Source of the DNA: Lottia gigantea | Taxonomy: Eukaryota > Mollusca > Gastropoda > Lottiidae | DNA length: 64,000 nt | Direction: 5' to 3' | Assembly (NCBI RefSeq): GCF_000327385.1 | Contig: NW_008708986.1 | Span: forward strand, 3,006,000-3,069,999 | Shown here: one piece after another, positions 46,250 to 59,831 of the stretch | Numbering within the stretch: position 1 is the stretch's first letter | How the letters are laid out: each line of letters begins with the position of its first letter | Notes under the pieces: model-generated | The model's input: the letters and a program-made list of their open reading frames with translations, nothing else | What the model was told of the DNA's origin: nothing | Database searches by the model: none | Program-made: the position numbers and the translations under genes

Positions 46250-49200
46250 AACTTATCGGCTTATTATATTAGACAACAGTCCAGACATTGCCAGTAGCTT
46301 CAGTGTCGACTCCTTCAAGAAATATATCCAATATATGAATTCATTCTATTCATTGTGAGTGTATTTGCTGGTTATCGATTGCATATAGGACAGTAATGAA
46401 ACTATGTGGACCCTTTCTTGATTTTATTTACAGAAAAGTTTTTTTTTGCTCAATTGAGTTGATACTTTGAATCATTGTTTGTAATGAGATGTTGGATGTT
46501 CCATAATGGTATAATATTAGTACGCAACTACTAATGACATAAGGTAAGCAAAAATCTTTTTGATGATACTTTTTAGAGTTTGAACTGTGTATATAAGCAA
46601 TTTTCGCAATATTTCATTTGAATATTATTATTCTAAATTCTTCTTCGATTAATAGGTTATAGACACCTTAAATACAGGGTTTGATAACACAAGGTAGATC
46701 AATTTCAGAAAATGACAATATGCTAGTTGCTCATTACGACAGTTTGTTCATGCATGTTGTTTCTATTGATTTTATGACATTGTGTTGTTAGATGTACAAT
46801 GCTAGAATAAACCACATTCAAATGATATTGAAAGTTGATTGCCAACTGCCAAAGTTAAGATAAAATAAGAGATTTAGACAGTTTCCGGGAGTTCAATCAC
46901 GATGTTAACGACACAAACAATTATAATCACTGAGAGTCCGGTTGAAGACATAATTTGATCTCATTTATAGACTACAGGATATCAGAAACCACCTATATTT
47001 ATATAATAGCTTTAATGTTAGGTTCGTAAGGACGCTGCAAAAACGGATTTATTTTTATTTTCTTAAGAGCGCCGTCACAACGGTGTCTTTACTGAACATA
47101 AGCATGGTATTAGCGTGTAGAAGCTTTAAATATCACACGATGGGCGCTTTTGTCGCTAATAATCGCCGTTGAGATCGCCTCAGAATCGAGAGTGTCCTTA
47201 GACAACCTTCGCCTTATTGAAGGCAATAAAAGTTAAATGCACCATGACATTGATTTTTTTTAGAAATTTGTCTATTGACTAATGTATAGCAGTTTTAGTG
47301 CGACTGTTATAGAATTTGCAATTTAATTGTACCTTTTATCGCCTTTTTTTCACGTTTTCTGGTGTCCAAGTACATTGTTGGTCGCGGTAAGGTCAGTGTG
47401 ACGGCGCAGGATATTTTCACTTTTCTTGTAATTAAGGGCATTCTTTACCATCCAATTATCAATCCACTTATGCACCAATGGTCATTGAACCTAGATGGTG
47501 AATTCTAGGAGCCTGTTAGGTAATGTTTATTTCAAAATGGTGGTCATAAACGCAAATTTTTGTTAAATTGTGGTAAAGGTTTTATCAACTAACGGGGCTA
47601 CTTTAAGAACAATTTTCTTGTATTATTCCAGGTCTTATGTTAGCACTTTTAGCAATAATATGATCTGGTTGATAAGTATTCTGAGCCTTGACTATTGCCA
47701 CTGCAGAAACACTGCTTTTGGACCAGTGAAGATCATACTTAATAAAACAAAACCAATCGAATCTAAAATATTTTGCCTATAGATATTGTCTTATTTGAGG
47801 TAGAATAATAAAATACCACAATGAATCCCTTAAATGTATTTTAATTTCTTTACGGGTAACCAGAATCAAATCAATAATTAGACGGCTGTATCCCTTTTCG
47901 TTCTACCACACTAAAATTGTTGTACGAGCCTCTAAAGCTTGAGAAACTTTCCTTACCAGTTCATCAGACGCTCCTCTGCGGATGTTATTTCGTCACATGA
48001 TTTCGTTACAGTTAGGAAATCAGATCGGTATATCAAGCCTGAGGTACTCGAAGGGCCAGATTTGTCGTGCTAGAGTCTGTGTTGAAATTCAGTGTTGAAG
48101 TTAACATGATAATATACGCTATTCTATAATTTAATTAAGTTATATAAAAAATAAACTATAGTTGGAACAGTGCCGAAACAAATTTCTGGATAATATTTGT
48201 ATGATAAATGATTATTGCATCTCGTGTGTATCTACGATTTTCTCTCGCTTAATTTGACTAATATTCTCTTCCTCATGACTAGCGGAAATTCATGTTAAGT
48301 TCTTATTGGTTAAATCAACCGTTCAGGATTATTTCAGATGAGATGGAAACATTAAAAATTACGGAAGAAAAAATTCTTAAAGTTTGAAGTTTTTCTCGAT
48401 TCATTTTTTGAATCACACTTAATCAATTTGATTAAATCGTCTTGTTTACTTTAATCATTCCACATCTAATGAAATAAAGTTGCATATTCTAAACTTTCTT
48501 ATATCCAACATGTTGAGTGTCATTGTGTTGGTTATTGACGTAATATTTGTTTGTGATTAAGTACAGGTACATTGTGGTTTCGATGGTGTAGTCAATGGTC
48601 CTGCTGCACCACATTTTCTATAAATATTGCCCTTATTCTGAAATGAAATGGCATATGATTCCGGCTATTAAAGAAGGGTAACGCCATGCAGTGTTAACGT
48701 TTTCCAAGGTCGTTGAAATTAGCTGTGTAGCATGTCTTTATGTATGTCGAGATAGTGTCTAGTTCACCAACGGCTTCAGTGGGGGTCCATGTACACCCAC
48801 TTCATTTCAAATTCAACACCAATTGAGTCAATCTGTCGCCTACTAGTACCTCCAGTTTCCGGAGGATTGCGCCTCCACTGCCATTTCGCTATTTTGAGAC
48901 ACACCCTTCACGATGTTTGTGTACATTTTCCAGAAGTGCATTTCAAATTGTAAATATATAAATATAGTCGAAATATAAGCATGATTTAAGTAAAATGAAA
49001 TCAAGTTCCGTTCAAATATTCGTTTCAAATAAGACGTTATTATTTCCCGTTTTGGTCAATAGTTAACCCTCCAGAGATTAATTACTGAACACCAGCTTTA
49101 TTCCAGTAGACAATACTAGCTATCAATGAGAGGAATGGAATGGGGTTTACGTTCACCTATACCTTATTTAATTTGATTAAAATGCAGCTCTAAATGCTTC

Positions 49201-49630
49201 GTTTCGTGATTTATTTTTCTATGGGTGTCTCCACTCGTAATGTGAACATTCTACTGTTTTCTAGTACCACCACTACCCCCTAAAATACTGGAAGTGGTCA
49301 TTCTGTAACATCGTGAGATTACATGGATTTGTCATTTTAGCCTATCGAATAAGGCGAAAGAATTAATACAGAATACGGATACTGTTGTATAATGTCAATG
49401 GGCAATGCTACCTCTGTGCTCGTATATGATAGTAATTAGGGTCGGTAATGTATTATGTCTCATGGTATTATTAGTTTATGATAATATTGCTATTACTTCA
49501 TGGAAAAGTTATTAAATATATACCTATATATCACCGTATTAAGACAGACTGGGTTGAATAAAGGATTACTGTTACAGTTTCTACAGTTGATCTGGTGTCC
49601 TTTATATAGATATCATATTTAATCATCGTG
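46250..49630. other. No gene recognised
   Basis: AT-rich intergenic DNA. The word GCGCCGTCACA and its inverse lie at about 47069 and 47393 and may mark a decayed inverted-repeat element of about 340 bp. No supported exon. Confidence 0.4.
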
Positions 49631-49639
49631 AAATTCTCG

Positions 49640-50978
49640 TGCAGAGCTAGTGCATTCTAAATCTCTCAAACAGGTAACATACTAATATATCCTGAATTTC
49701 TCTCAATTTTACACAGAGCTGGTGTACTCTCAATCTCACATAAAGAGCTGGCGTGCTCCCAATCTCGCATAGAGCTGGTGAACCCTCAATCTCACATATA
49801 GAGCTGGTGTGCTCTCAATCTCTCATAGAGCTGGTGTGCTCTCAATCTCACATAGAGCTGGTGTACACTCAATCTCACGTATAGAGCTGGCGTACTCTCA
49901 ATCACACATATAGCTGGTGTGCTCTCGATCTCGCATAGAGCTGGCGTGCTCCCAATCTCGCATAGAGCTGGTGTACTCTCAATCTCACATATAGAGCTGA
50001 TGTTCTCTCAATCTCCCATAGAGCTGGTGTGCTCTCAATCTCATATAGAGCTGGTGTACATTCAATCTCACATATAGAGCTGGCGTACTCTCAATCTCAC
50101 ATATAGCTGGTGTGCTCTCAATCGCACATGGAGCTGGTGTGCTCTCAATCTAATATAGAGCAGGCGTATTCTCATTACACAGAGCTGGCGTACTCTCAAT
50201 CTCACATATAGAGCTGACTTACTCTCAATCTCACATATAGCTGGTGTACTCTCAATCTCGCATAGAGCTGGCGTGCTCCCAATCTCACATAGAGCTGGTG
50301 TACTCCCAATCTCACATATAGAGCTGCTTTGCTCTCAATCTCACATAGAGCTGGTGTACTCCCAATCTCACATATAGAGCTGCTTTGCTCTCAATCTCAC
50401 TTATAGCTGGTGTGCTCTCAATCTCACATATAGCTGGTGTGCTCTCAATCTCACATATAGAGCTGGCGTACTCTCAATCTCACATATAGAGCTGGCGTAC
50501 TCTCAATCTCACATATAGCTGGTGTGCTCTCAATCGCACGTGGAGCTGGTGTGCTCTCAATCTAATATAAAGCAAGCGTATTCTCATTATACAGAGTTGG
50601 TGTACTTTCAATCTCACATAGAGCTGATGTACTCTCAATCTAATACAGAGCTGGTCTACTCAATTTCCCTTAGAGCTGGTGTACCCAATCTACCATAGAG
50701 CTGGTGTGCTCCCAATCGCATATATAGCTGGTGTACTCTCAATCTGACATAGAGCTGGTGTACTCTCAATCGCTCGTAGAGCTGAAGTAAAATCAATCTC
50801 ACGTAGAATTGGTGTACTCTCATTACATATAGATGGTGTACTCTCAGTCTCACATAGAGCTGGTGTACTCTCAATCTCACATAGAGCTGGTGTACTCTCA
50901 GTCTCACATAGAGCTGGTGCACTCTCAATCTCACATAGAGCTGGTGTACTCTCAATCTTACATAGAGCTGGTTTGCTC
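49640..50978 (+). repeat. Minisatellite, 27/29-bp unit, about 1.3 kb
   Basis: More than forty units of ATAGAGCTGGTGTACTCTCA plus ATCTCAC. Most are 27 bp long; a second class carries two extra bases (ACATATAGAG for ACATAGAG). A block starting at 50101 (ATATAGCTGGTGTGCTCTCA followed by ATCGCAC) recurs at 50513, an offset of 412 bp, so larger segments were duplicated inside the array. Open frames across it (for example minus 50656-50991) follow from the 27-bp period and are not genes. Confidence 0.9.
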
Positions 50979-53900
50979 TCGCCACGGACATCAGTCTGAC
51001 TGTTTCATTAATTCCCGTCTGAATGATTCATGATGAATGTTGGACTCATTCCCCTGCTGCGAGTGGGCTTTGACTCATTATGAATTTCAGTTTGAACTGT
51101 TAGTTGCTTTTCTCCTACTGATTTGTAAGGACACTTTCTTTTGTTACTTCTTTTCAATAAAATCGTGTGTAACCTTTGTGATGTTTTCTTTAAATAAGAT
51201 TTTGTTACCTTAGTTACCATTTTATTCTTTTGATTCAGTTTCTTTTCAAACATTCTTTAACAATTTATGGAATGTACAAAATGTTTCTTTAATTCGTGAT
51301 CACTCAAACACTTTGTAACTAACGAATTTCTCCGATACAATTTCGATTGAATTTTCGCCATGGTTTTCCGTTGAATTTCCGCTTAAACTTCTCGTATGAT
51401 GTTGAGATTGTTAATGAGGTTCTTTATACGGAAGCAACAAAATGGGAGTGAAAATCCTAAAATCAATTTAAAACCCTGAGAGAATTAAAATAACTGTCAT
51501 TCAGTATGGATCTAAAATAAACCAGGATTCTAACAAAACTTAATGAGATGTGACGAAATCGACTTTCATTAGAAATCATCCAGTCAATTTCACGTGAAGA
51601 GAAACACCAATCTTTGACGTAGATAGTAGTCTGCTTTGTAATTCTTGGAGTATTGGTACGCTGACATGGAGCTTTAAAAACTCTCATTTCATCGAGGTAT
51701 GTTTTTTACTTGTACGTTTCATATCATACCGACGATACATTGACAGTATTTTGTCTGATATGACAGTGTTGATCTCCACACTCAAATGTTTAGCCAATAT
51801 GTCATGGTCAAGGGCAATAACTTACGAAGCGGCGATATAAAAACGAAACCGAAAACTTTGCAAATGCTGAGGGGTTAGGTTTTTAAAAGCATGTGATTTG
51901 CTGAAATTCTACAGAATCTTTTCGTTTTAACATATTACACGAAGGCGTTCAAAGGATTACGTACAATAGAAAGGTAAAATAATCGATTCAATATACAATA
52001 TAAGTTGTTATAAAAGTATTTTAGTATTGTTTAAGTCTATTGTCTGTTCAAATGTCTAGGAGCTTTTCTATTCATGTTAAATATAAATATCAAGAGTTTT
52101 CTTAACACTTTATTTAATAAATATTTTATTTATTCTATTGTCTCAATCCTACTATAAACATAAAGTTTTTGTATATCTCAGACAAATTCTTTTAATTCTA
52201 TTTTAATGTTTTGTTTTATGTAAATTCTATTTACTTTCGATTTATGGATGTGTTTTTTTACAACAAACAAAACATTGCCAACGTTATTTTTTTAATTTTT
52301 GTTTTGAAACTACTTTTTTCAACTAATTGATTAGATATTTTTATTCTTCTACAATCTACAGAAGATTGTCGGTTTTACTCAAACAGGTAAAATTTAATAA
52401 TGTTTGTTGAGATCGTACTCAATTAGACACATATCTGAAGTTTGATGTTCCTTGATTCCAAATGTCCCGTTGGGTTAATTTTTTCATCTGATGGTCGCTC
52501 CGTTTTAAAGTTATTAATGACTTTATATTTGAACTATACAATGATATATATGAAATATTTATTCTATAATGGACATGAACACTGTGTCTGTATGCAGTAA
52601 TATTATATATATAGATAGATCACGTTGATCTACTTTTTAATAGATTAGAGTTATTAAAAGGTTTGCGTCATTGTTTGGTAAAAGTGTTAAGAGTTACTGG
52701 ACAATGTATTTTCTGAGAAACACAGGAGCATTTCATATTTCATCCACGGGAGTTGGGACTTTTGGGCGTTTTCTTTATCAAGCGATTGATCCGAAACTAA
52801 ACGTTCTTAAAATACATGTAATGAATACATACAGAGAATACATATTGTCTTATTAAGAAATTTGTTGAGTATACATAAACATATTTTGATTTAAAAAGCA
52901 TAAAGCGTCTGAGACAGATCTGATGTTAATAGAGTTAGAAATACTGTTCAAAGATTGGAATAGAAGATGATTTACAAATAATGCAGTGATGTATACGATT
53001 GTCATCAAAATGAAAAAAATAAAAAGTGTCTAGTTAATTTATTCTATTTCTAGAAAAGAATTTTCGGGGTGCAGCCAATGAGCCGCTTATCCTATCTGTG
53101 AAGTCTTCTTGACAAGAGTAAAAGACTTCGTCATCCAGATTCCAGAAAACGTTGTTAGGGTCGCGTACTTTTAGCTATAAAAATACGATGGTAATTTAAT
53201 AAAGAAACCATAATTCTATTTAGTAGAAGCTTTTAAAGCAGCTTAATGTTAACCTTTCAACGAACTTTTCATTATATCATATCAGTTTAAAGGACCACAA
53301 TCCATCACATTTCATTGTGGGCGATCCTAATGTCTACAATTACAAAACCCTTTTTGAATTACTTTAGTTGCATGGTTAATTCTTGATAAATGCGAGACAA
53401 GAGAGAACCCACCAAGAACAAGCTCAGTTCTATAATTTCCACCACAATTTCAAGAAATGTAGCAAATTCTAGCAAACGATTATGTAGGTTACTGATTGAT
53501 TTTTTGACACCGATATATATTTTCGATCTGTAGCGGTGCAGAAAGCCGCTAGATGCACATAAGTCTCGATAAAATGTCAATATATTGACACAGCTTTATG
53601 GAATGTCAGTAGTTTACATTAGGAGTGCACGTCCCCATAATTTAACGCAACCGAAAAATTCAAACGGCGTTACATCAAAAAATGGGTGAGTGTGTGCTGG
53701 CATTTAGATCTCAAATTCCATATTAAGCACCACTTAGCACTCTGTTACAGATGATAAATCTGAAGATCATTGACTTATAAAGAAATCATACAAAAAACAG
53801 GTTGTTTTAATGGATGTCATGGGTCCAAAATTGAAAGGCTTTTTTTTATCTCAATGTTAGCCAAATTCTTTTCTTTATTTCATATGTTTATATATCACTA

Positions 53901-54440
53901 ATGTTAAATAACAGAACACAGTGATGAAAATTCTGATGATTCTTCCTGTAGTATTTATTTCAACACAATATGTTGCTTATCGATTATAAACCTTGATAAA
54001 AATATCAAATACATAAAGCAAACTTCTCAAATAAAACGGAGACTAGATTCTGTGAGTAAGCAAGAGACCATCAGATTATGTGAGCAATAAAACACCTATT
54101 TTAAGAGAAAGTTAGCAGACTGAAGAACATAAGATATATTATTATCACCATGGGAGTCGTTATTTCACCCTAATCCCGATCAATTTTCTACCATTTATAT
54201 TCAAATAAATTTAAAATTTTTTTTATTGATATTGAGATTTTACTGAAAACAAGGATCTTTATATTCGTAATTGACGTATTGTATTGTTTTATTTAGCAAA
54301 GTAAATACTTGCTATAGCTCAAAATATATCATACAAGAACCAGAACAAAAAGCAACCTATTTACAATCAAAGTCTAATAATTCGAATAAATTATAATGAT
54401 AAAAAAGAAAGAACAATAGAAATATGAATTAAATGATAGC
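50979..54440. other. No gene recognised
   Basis: AT-rich intergenic DNA with no supported exon, transposon end or RNA gene. Confidence 0.5.
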
Positions 54441-54448
54441 TGATCATT

Positions 54449-54515
54449 CCACTCTGAACCTCTAAGATTGAAGGCAACAAAAATGAATCTACCTAAGCTT
54501 AGAAGTTCAGAGTGG
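54449..54515. ncRNA. Hairpin with an 18-bp stem, possible small-RNA precursor
   Basis: CCACTCTGAACCTCTAAG (54449-54466) pairs with CTTAGAAGTTCAGAGTGG (54498-54515) with one mismatch across a 31-base loop. The size is in the range of a microRNA precursor but the stem is short for one; it may equally be a tiny inverted-repeat element. No known seed was recognised. Confidence 0.25.
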
Positions 54516-54519
54516 GATC

Positions 54520-56280
54520 TCGGATTCATTAATTCATTCATTTTGTGCAATGATGGGAATTACCAAAATCGACGGCGAAAGTACTTGCGACGTAATGCAA
54601 TATATTAAGGACAATACAAGATAAAGTGGAATTCATCTTCTACATAAATACAATAACAGCATAAACATAATCTTTTATCTCTCGGAGTTTTATTATATCT
54701 ACCTATTTCAATTTGTAGTTTTAGGTTTCCAACGCGAAATTTACAAATCAAAGATTTAAATTTATCGTCCAATAAGATTCAAGTTCGAAATTGGTTTTAA
54801 AAGTTTTATAAAATCTCAATTTACTAGATAAATTGAGTTGAGAATACCATAACTGAGTGTATTGGTCCTCTAAGCGTTTTCTAAATTCACATACGTTTAG
54901 GAAGTGTGGATCATCTAATAAAAATGAAAATCCAGTTTCATTTAGAAGTAATCTTATATCAGTGACCCAGTTGTGTTTGTCATTTACGTTATCCTTGCAC
55001 AAAATCTCGTATACCAGAGAAAATTATCAGAGCAAACAACCTTATTCCGGAATTAAACAAAAATTCTGAGTTCACCTCATGCAGCCTCTAATTGAGTGGA
55101 TTTACTTCGCTGGCATATATTAACAGAAACTATTTGCTAGAAATATTTAAATAGAAGGATTTCAGCTAAGATAGAAGGGAACCAAGGACCTTTATACTCC
55201 GAGAAGCAATTTGTTTAACAGCACGAACATACATTCCATTTTGGAAAAACAATAAACTTAGATAAATATATTCAGTGAAAGCTGAGTAAATTATTGATCC
55301 AGATAATCTATTTGGTGCAGTTATTATTCAGAATATTGTAGTTTTCTATATATTGTGCAATGAAGGTCATTTTTGCCATCAACTGAACATTTCTGACATC
55401 AGTTCTATCTTGACTGGCTGCTTTAATTTTGTTTCGCAATAAGAAAACAAGCTAGAATTAAATTCCAGAATTTTGTCGAGAAGAAAACCTTAATCCTGTT
55501 TGTGAAAGTTTGGTGAATAAGTTTTAAATCGGATTATCTCATGCTTGACTATATCTCGTGATATCTATTTATGTATAATATTGGTAACAATTTTCTTCTA
55601 TGAATTTAAAAGAAATGGTTTTTGAAACTAAGTAGTTGATGGATTGATAACAAATCCAACACATCCTAAAATAACGATTTAATGAATGTATACACGTAGC
55701 CTATTTATCAGAAATAACGACAAATTGTGTCTCTATCTAATGAACTCCGTACGCTCACATCTGTAATTCCTAAAATATTTATTGACCACACAGTTACATG
55801 TACCCTATTAAAATAAGGTCGTTTTAAACTTTCTCAATATGGACAGATTTATCAATTTACCGAAAAATCAATTTAAAAAGTTTTTATTTACAGCTGCAGT
55901 AAAATAGATTTTGAAGAAACTTTTCTACATTCATATTCAAAATGTATCTTATTCTACAAAAAGTTAACAATATAAAAGACACTTAAAATCTATATTGTAT
56001 ACATTACCTTTAAGATGGGTTCCCTTATTTTTATTTATTTATATATATATATTCGATTATTGGGTGGCTAATACTTATATCAATCGAAAGTACATGTGAT
56101 CTATAGATCCCTAATTAACTCGTAATAAGCTAATTACGAAGGGAATGCAGACAAATTGTATGAGCAGTGCCCGCGATAGAACGATCAATTTGTCTTTTAT
56201 CCATTATTCAGTCTGTACAGCCATTGGCATTTATGATTGGTTAAAACTCCCATAATTATATGCATCAGCTACTCGAGTAT
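54520..56280. other. No gene recognised
   Basis: AT-rich intergenic DNA; nothing supported. Confidence 0.5.
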
Positions 56281-56284
56281 TTTG

Positions 56285-57830
56285 GTATTCCAAAAAGGTC
56301 TACAAGCATACTTTATCTTTCATATAAACTACAGTAAAGGTCTTCAAGCATACTTTATCTTTCATATAAACTACAGTAAAGGTCTACAAGCATACTTTAT
56401 ATTTCATTCAAATTACATTAAAGGTCTACAAGCATACTGTATCTTTCATATAAATTACAGTAAAGGTCTACAAGCATACTTTATCTTTCATACAAATTAC
56501 AGTAAAGGTCTACGAGCTAACTTTATCTTTCATATAAACTACAGTAAAGGTCTACAAGCATACTTTATCTTTCATACAAATTACAGTAAAGGTCTACAAG
56601 CATACTTTATATTTCAAACAAACTACTATAAAGGTCTACAAGCATACTTTATCTTTCATATAAACTACAGTAAAGGTCTACAAGCATACTTTATCTTTCA
56701 TATAAACTACAGTAAACGTCTACAAGCATACTTTATCTTTCATATAAACTACAGTAAACGTCTACAAGATTACTTTATCTTTCATATAAACTACAGTAAA
56801 CGTCTACAAGCTTACTTTATCTTTAATACAATCTACAGTAAAGGTCTACAAGCTTACTTTATCTTTCATACAATCTACAGTAAAGGTCTACAAGCTTACT
56901 TTTTCTTTCATATAAACTACAGTAAACGTCTACAAGCTTACTTTATCTTTCATATAAACTACAGTAAAGGTCTACAAGCATACTTTATCTTTCATATAAA
57001 CTACAGTAAACGTCTACAAGCATACTTTATCTTTAATACAATCTACAGTAAAGGTCTACAAGCATATATTTTATCTTTCATATAAACTACAGTAAAGGTC
57101 TACAAGCACACTTTATCTTTCATATAAACTACAGTAAAGGTCTACAAGCATTCTTTATCTTTAATACAATCTACAGTAAAGGTCTACAAGCATACTTTAT
57201 CTTTCATACAAACTACAGTAAAGTTCTACATGCATACTTTATCTTTCATATAAACTACAGTAAAGGTCTACAAGCATACTTTATCTTTCATACAAACTAC
57301 AGTAAAGGTCTACAAGCATACTTTATCTTTCATACAAATTACAGTAAAGGTCTACAAGCATACTTTATCTTTCATATAAACTACAGTAAAGGTCTACAAG
57401 CATACTTTATCTTTCATATAAACTACAGTAAAGGTCTACAAGCACACTTTATCTTTCATATAAACTACAGTAAAGGTCTACATGCATACTTTATCTTTCA
57501 TATAAACTACAGTAAAGGTCTACATGCATACTTTATCTTTAATACAATATACAGTAAAGGTCTACAAGCATACTTTATCTTTCATATAAACTACAGTAAA
57601 GGTCTACAAGCATACTTTATCTTCCATATAAACTACAGTAAGGGTCTACAAGCATACTTTATCTTTAATACAATCTACAGTAAAGGTCTACAAGCATACT
57701 TTATCTTTCATATAAACTACAGTAAAGGTCTACATGCATACTTTATCTTTAATACAATATACAGTAAAGGTCTACAAGAATACTTTATCTTTAGTACAAT
57801 ATACAGTAAAGCCAGTAAAATTCTACAGGC
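56285..57830 (+). repeat. Minisatellite, 42-bp unit, about 37 copies
   Basis: The unit is AAAGGTCTACAAGCATACTT then TATCTTTCATATAAACTACA GT, 42 bp. Variants of the second half (TTTCATATAAACTACAG, TTTCATACAAATTACAG, TTTAATACAATCTACAG) mix along the array, and CATACT alternates with CTTACT. Because 42 is a multiple of three, a frame of 14-residue repeats (GLQAYFIFHINYSK) stays open for 282 codons (56237-57085). There is no splice or codon-usage support for a gene. Decayed units continue to about 57960. Confidence 0.92.
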
Positions 57831-57969
57831 ATAAATGTTCTTTTATTTAATCTACAGTAAAGCCAGTAAAGGTCTTTACATCATACAATCTAAAGTAAAG
57901 TTCTATAGGTATACATTATTTTTTGAATATAATCTACAGTTAATTTCTACAAGCATACCGTCGTTAATA

Positions 57970-59640
57970 TAATCTACAATAAGTATAGACTGAGGCCTTG
58001 AATATAATATGCTTCAGTTAAATTTTATAAGTATTACCTTTTCTATATGACCTTTATTTAATTTGCACGGTACATATTACCTAATAAGCTCGCCAAATGA
58101 ATACGTAGTATCGTAGTCTATATTTATTTTGATAATGATATTGAGTAACTTTAAATGAAATTGCATGAAATCGCTTGAGGATATAGTAAAAGAATCAACT
58201 GAAGCTGTAATATCTGAAATATGATATTGATTGAAAATCAACAAACTGATATTTCAGTATTCAAACGTTATTTACTTTTGTTTGAAGGGCTTTTACATCG
58301 GAGTTTAACATCGATTCTTGTTCTCTCAAGTGCTTTTTGTTTCACATTCAAATATGAGTTTAACAATTGCACTGTAGTGCCCGATCTTTCATGAATGTAC
58401 GGAATATAGATTTTATGTGTCATCTAATGTTTATTTTGATTTTAGAATCTTAGATAATAGTTCATATTGGTGAAGGTTATGTATTAGTGTTTGAATAATA
58501 TCACAAATGTTTCATTTATTAAGTATAGTTTATTGATTATAGTTAATCTGAAATGACTGAAATATCGTCAATCTTGGGACTTTTTCGTCGTGTGCTAAAT
58601 GAGAAGCATTCTTTATTGGCTGTGCACTAATTATTGACAAACGTTAAGATTTTATTAACTACGTGGATAGCCGTTGACAAACCTAGTCTCGGTGGCATAA
58701 GATGTCCCAGAAGAATTGACACAGCCTGATTCCTACCAAGAAACGTATTGTAATAAATTTCATATTCAAACAGTCTGTTGGAATAAAGTTATAAATCTTT
58801 GGAGTTAATAAGGAGTATTTTTATATTAATTTGAAAAAGACCCGGATCTGCTCAGGATCTGAAAGCAGTTGTTATTTTCAGAGAACATGACATTGTGAAA
58901 GGAAAACCTAAAAACTAAATGAAAAATAAATCATTAACTTTTTTCCAACTTGTACATTTCCTTATTTAAGAAACTATTTACTTTAGCTGGGTAAATATTA
59001 ATTTAGTTTTCAATTAATTTAATGATGTCTTCCCATCTTTATGTTTAAAGGAAGTAATTCATTAAATTTTCTTAAAATACTGACTTTTTAGAAAAAATCT
59101 GTCATAAGTTGAATTTTTGACATGATAGCAGAATGGTCATAGCGCAAAAATTTCATTAATCTTTCAAAAAAAAAAAACAACCGGTTCTGGTTTCCTTGAC
59201 GTGTTAGCCTATTACAATTTTCTTGTGTACCCCTCTCGTCTGTAAACTGGGGCGAACATATCTTTAATACTCTCACTATATGATGCATAAAACTTAACTC
59301 GAAAATGAATAATCGAAAATTGCTTAGGCTACTAACAGATGTGTACTGCGAAAGATATCATTAGACTCAAACTTGTACAAACCAAGCGGCTAGGGGAATG
59401 CTTAAGATTGGATGCTCTCTGAAGATTGCTGTTGAATGTATTAACATTATCTCGTCAGCCAGCTCACAGTTGAATTTTCAGTATGAAAGATGTTACGGGT
59501 ATTTAGTAGATTGTATCTCTTTAATGACATTTAATTCTACCAACTGTAAAATGTGTTCCAATAATGATGCTTCGTTCTATGTAAACCTTTACATTGATGG
59601 TTTCCATTAATTTCAATTAGATGTAAGCACATATTTACTT
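57970..59640. other. No gene recognised
   Basis: AT-rich DNA upstream of the exon at 59668. It may hold the promoter and first exon of that gene. The frame at 59398-59610 has no recognisable domain. Confidence 0.45.
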
Positions 59641-59667
59641 TATTTTTTATCTATTTTAGGTTTAATA

Positions 59668-59831
59668 ATGGAAGCAATACGTGTCTTGACGTGGGCGGAG
59701 TTTAAGGCTTGTCCTGGTCGACTACATAGGTTTTTTTCTGAAGTCAGTGGGTGTATCCATTTTGATCGACAGTTAGTTTTGGACCTCTCAGATTTAACAC
59801 CAGATAAAGAAATACGAGTAAAAGTTCAAAA
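59668..59831 (+). CDS. Putative first coding exon of an unidentified gene
   Basis: A CTATTTTAG acceptor at about 59659 is followed after 8 bases by an ATG (AATAATGG), and the frame runs 54 codons plus two bases to a strong GTAAGT donor at 59832. The peptide begins MEAIRVLTWAEFKACPGRL and includes HRFFSEVSGCIHFDRQLVLD, ending in TPDKEIRVKVQK. Its base and residue composition is much more gene-like than that of the surroundings. I do not recognise the family. No matching downstream exon was found before 64000, so the gene probably continues to the right. The acceptor implies a non-coding upstream exon. Confidence 0.5.

Noticed and set aside
50656-50991. 111-codon frame of HQLYVRLRV repeats
   Set aside because: It follows from the 27-bp minisatellite period; the reverse strand also has open frames and there is no splice or start context.
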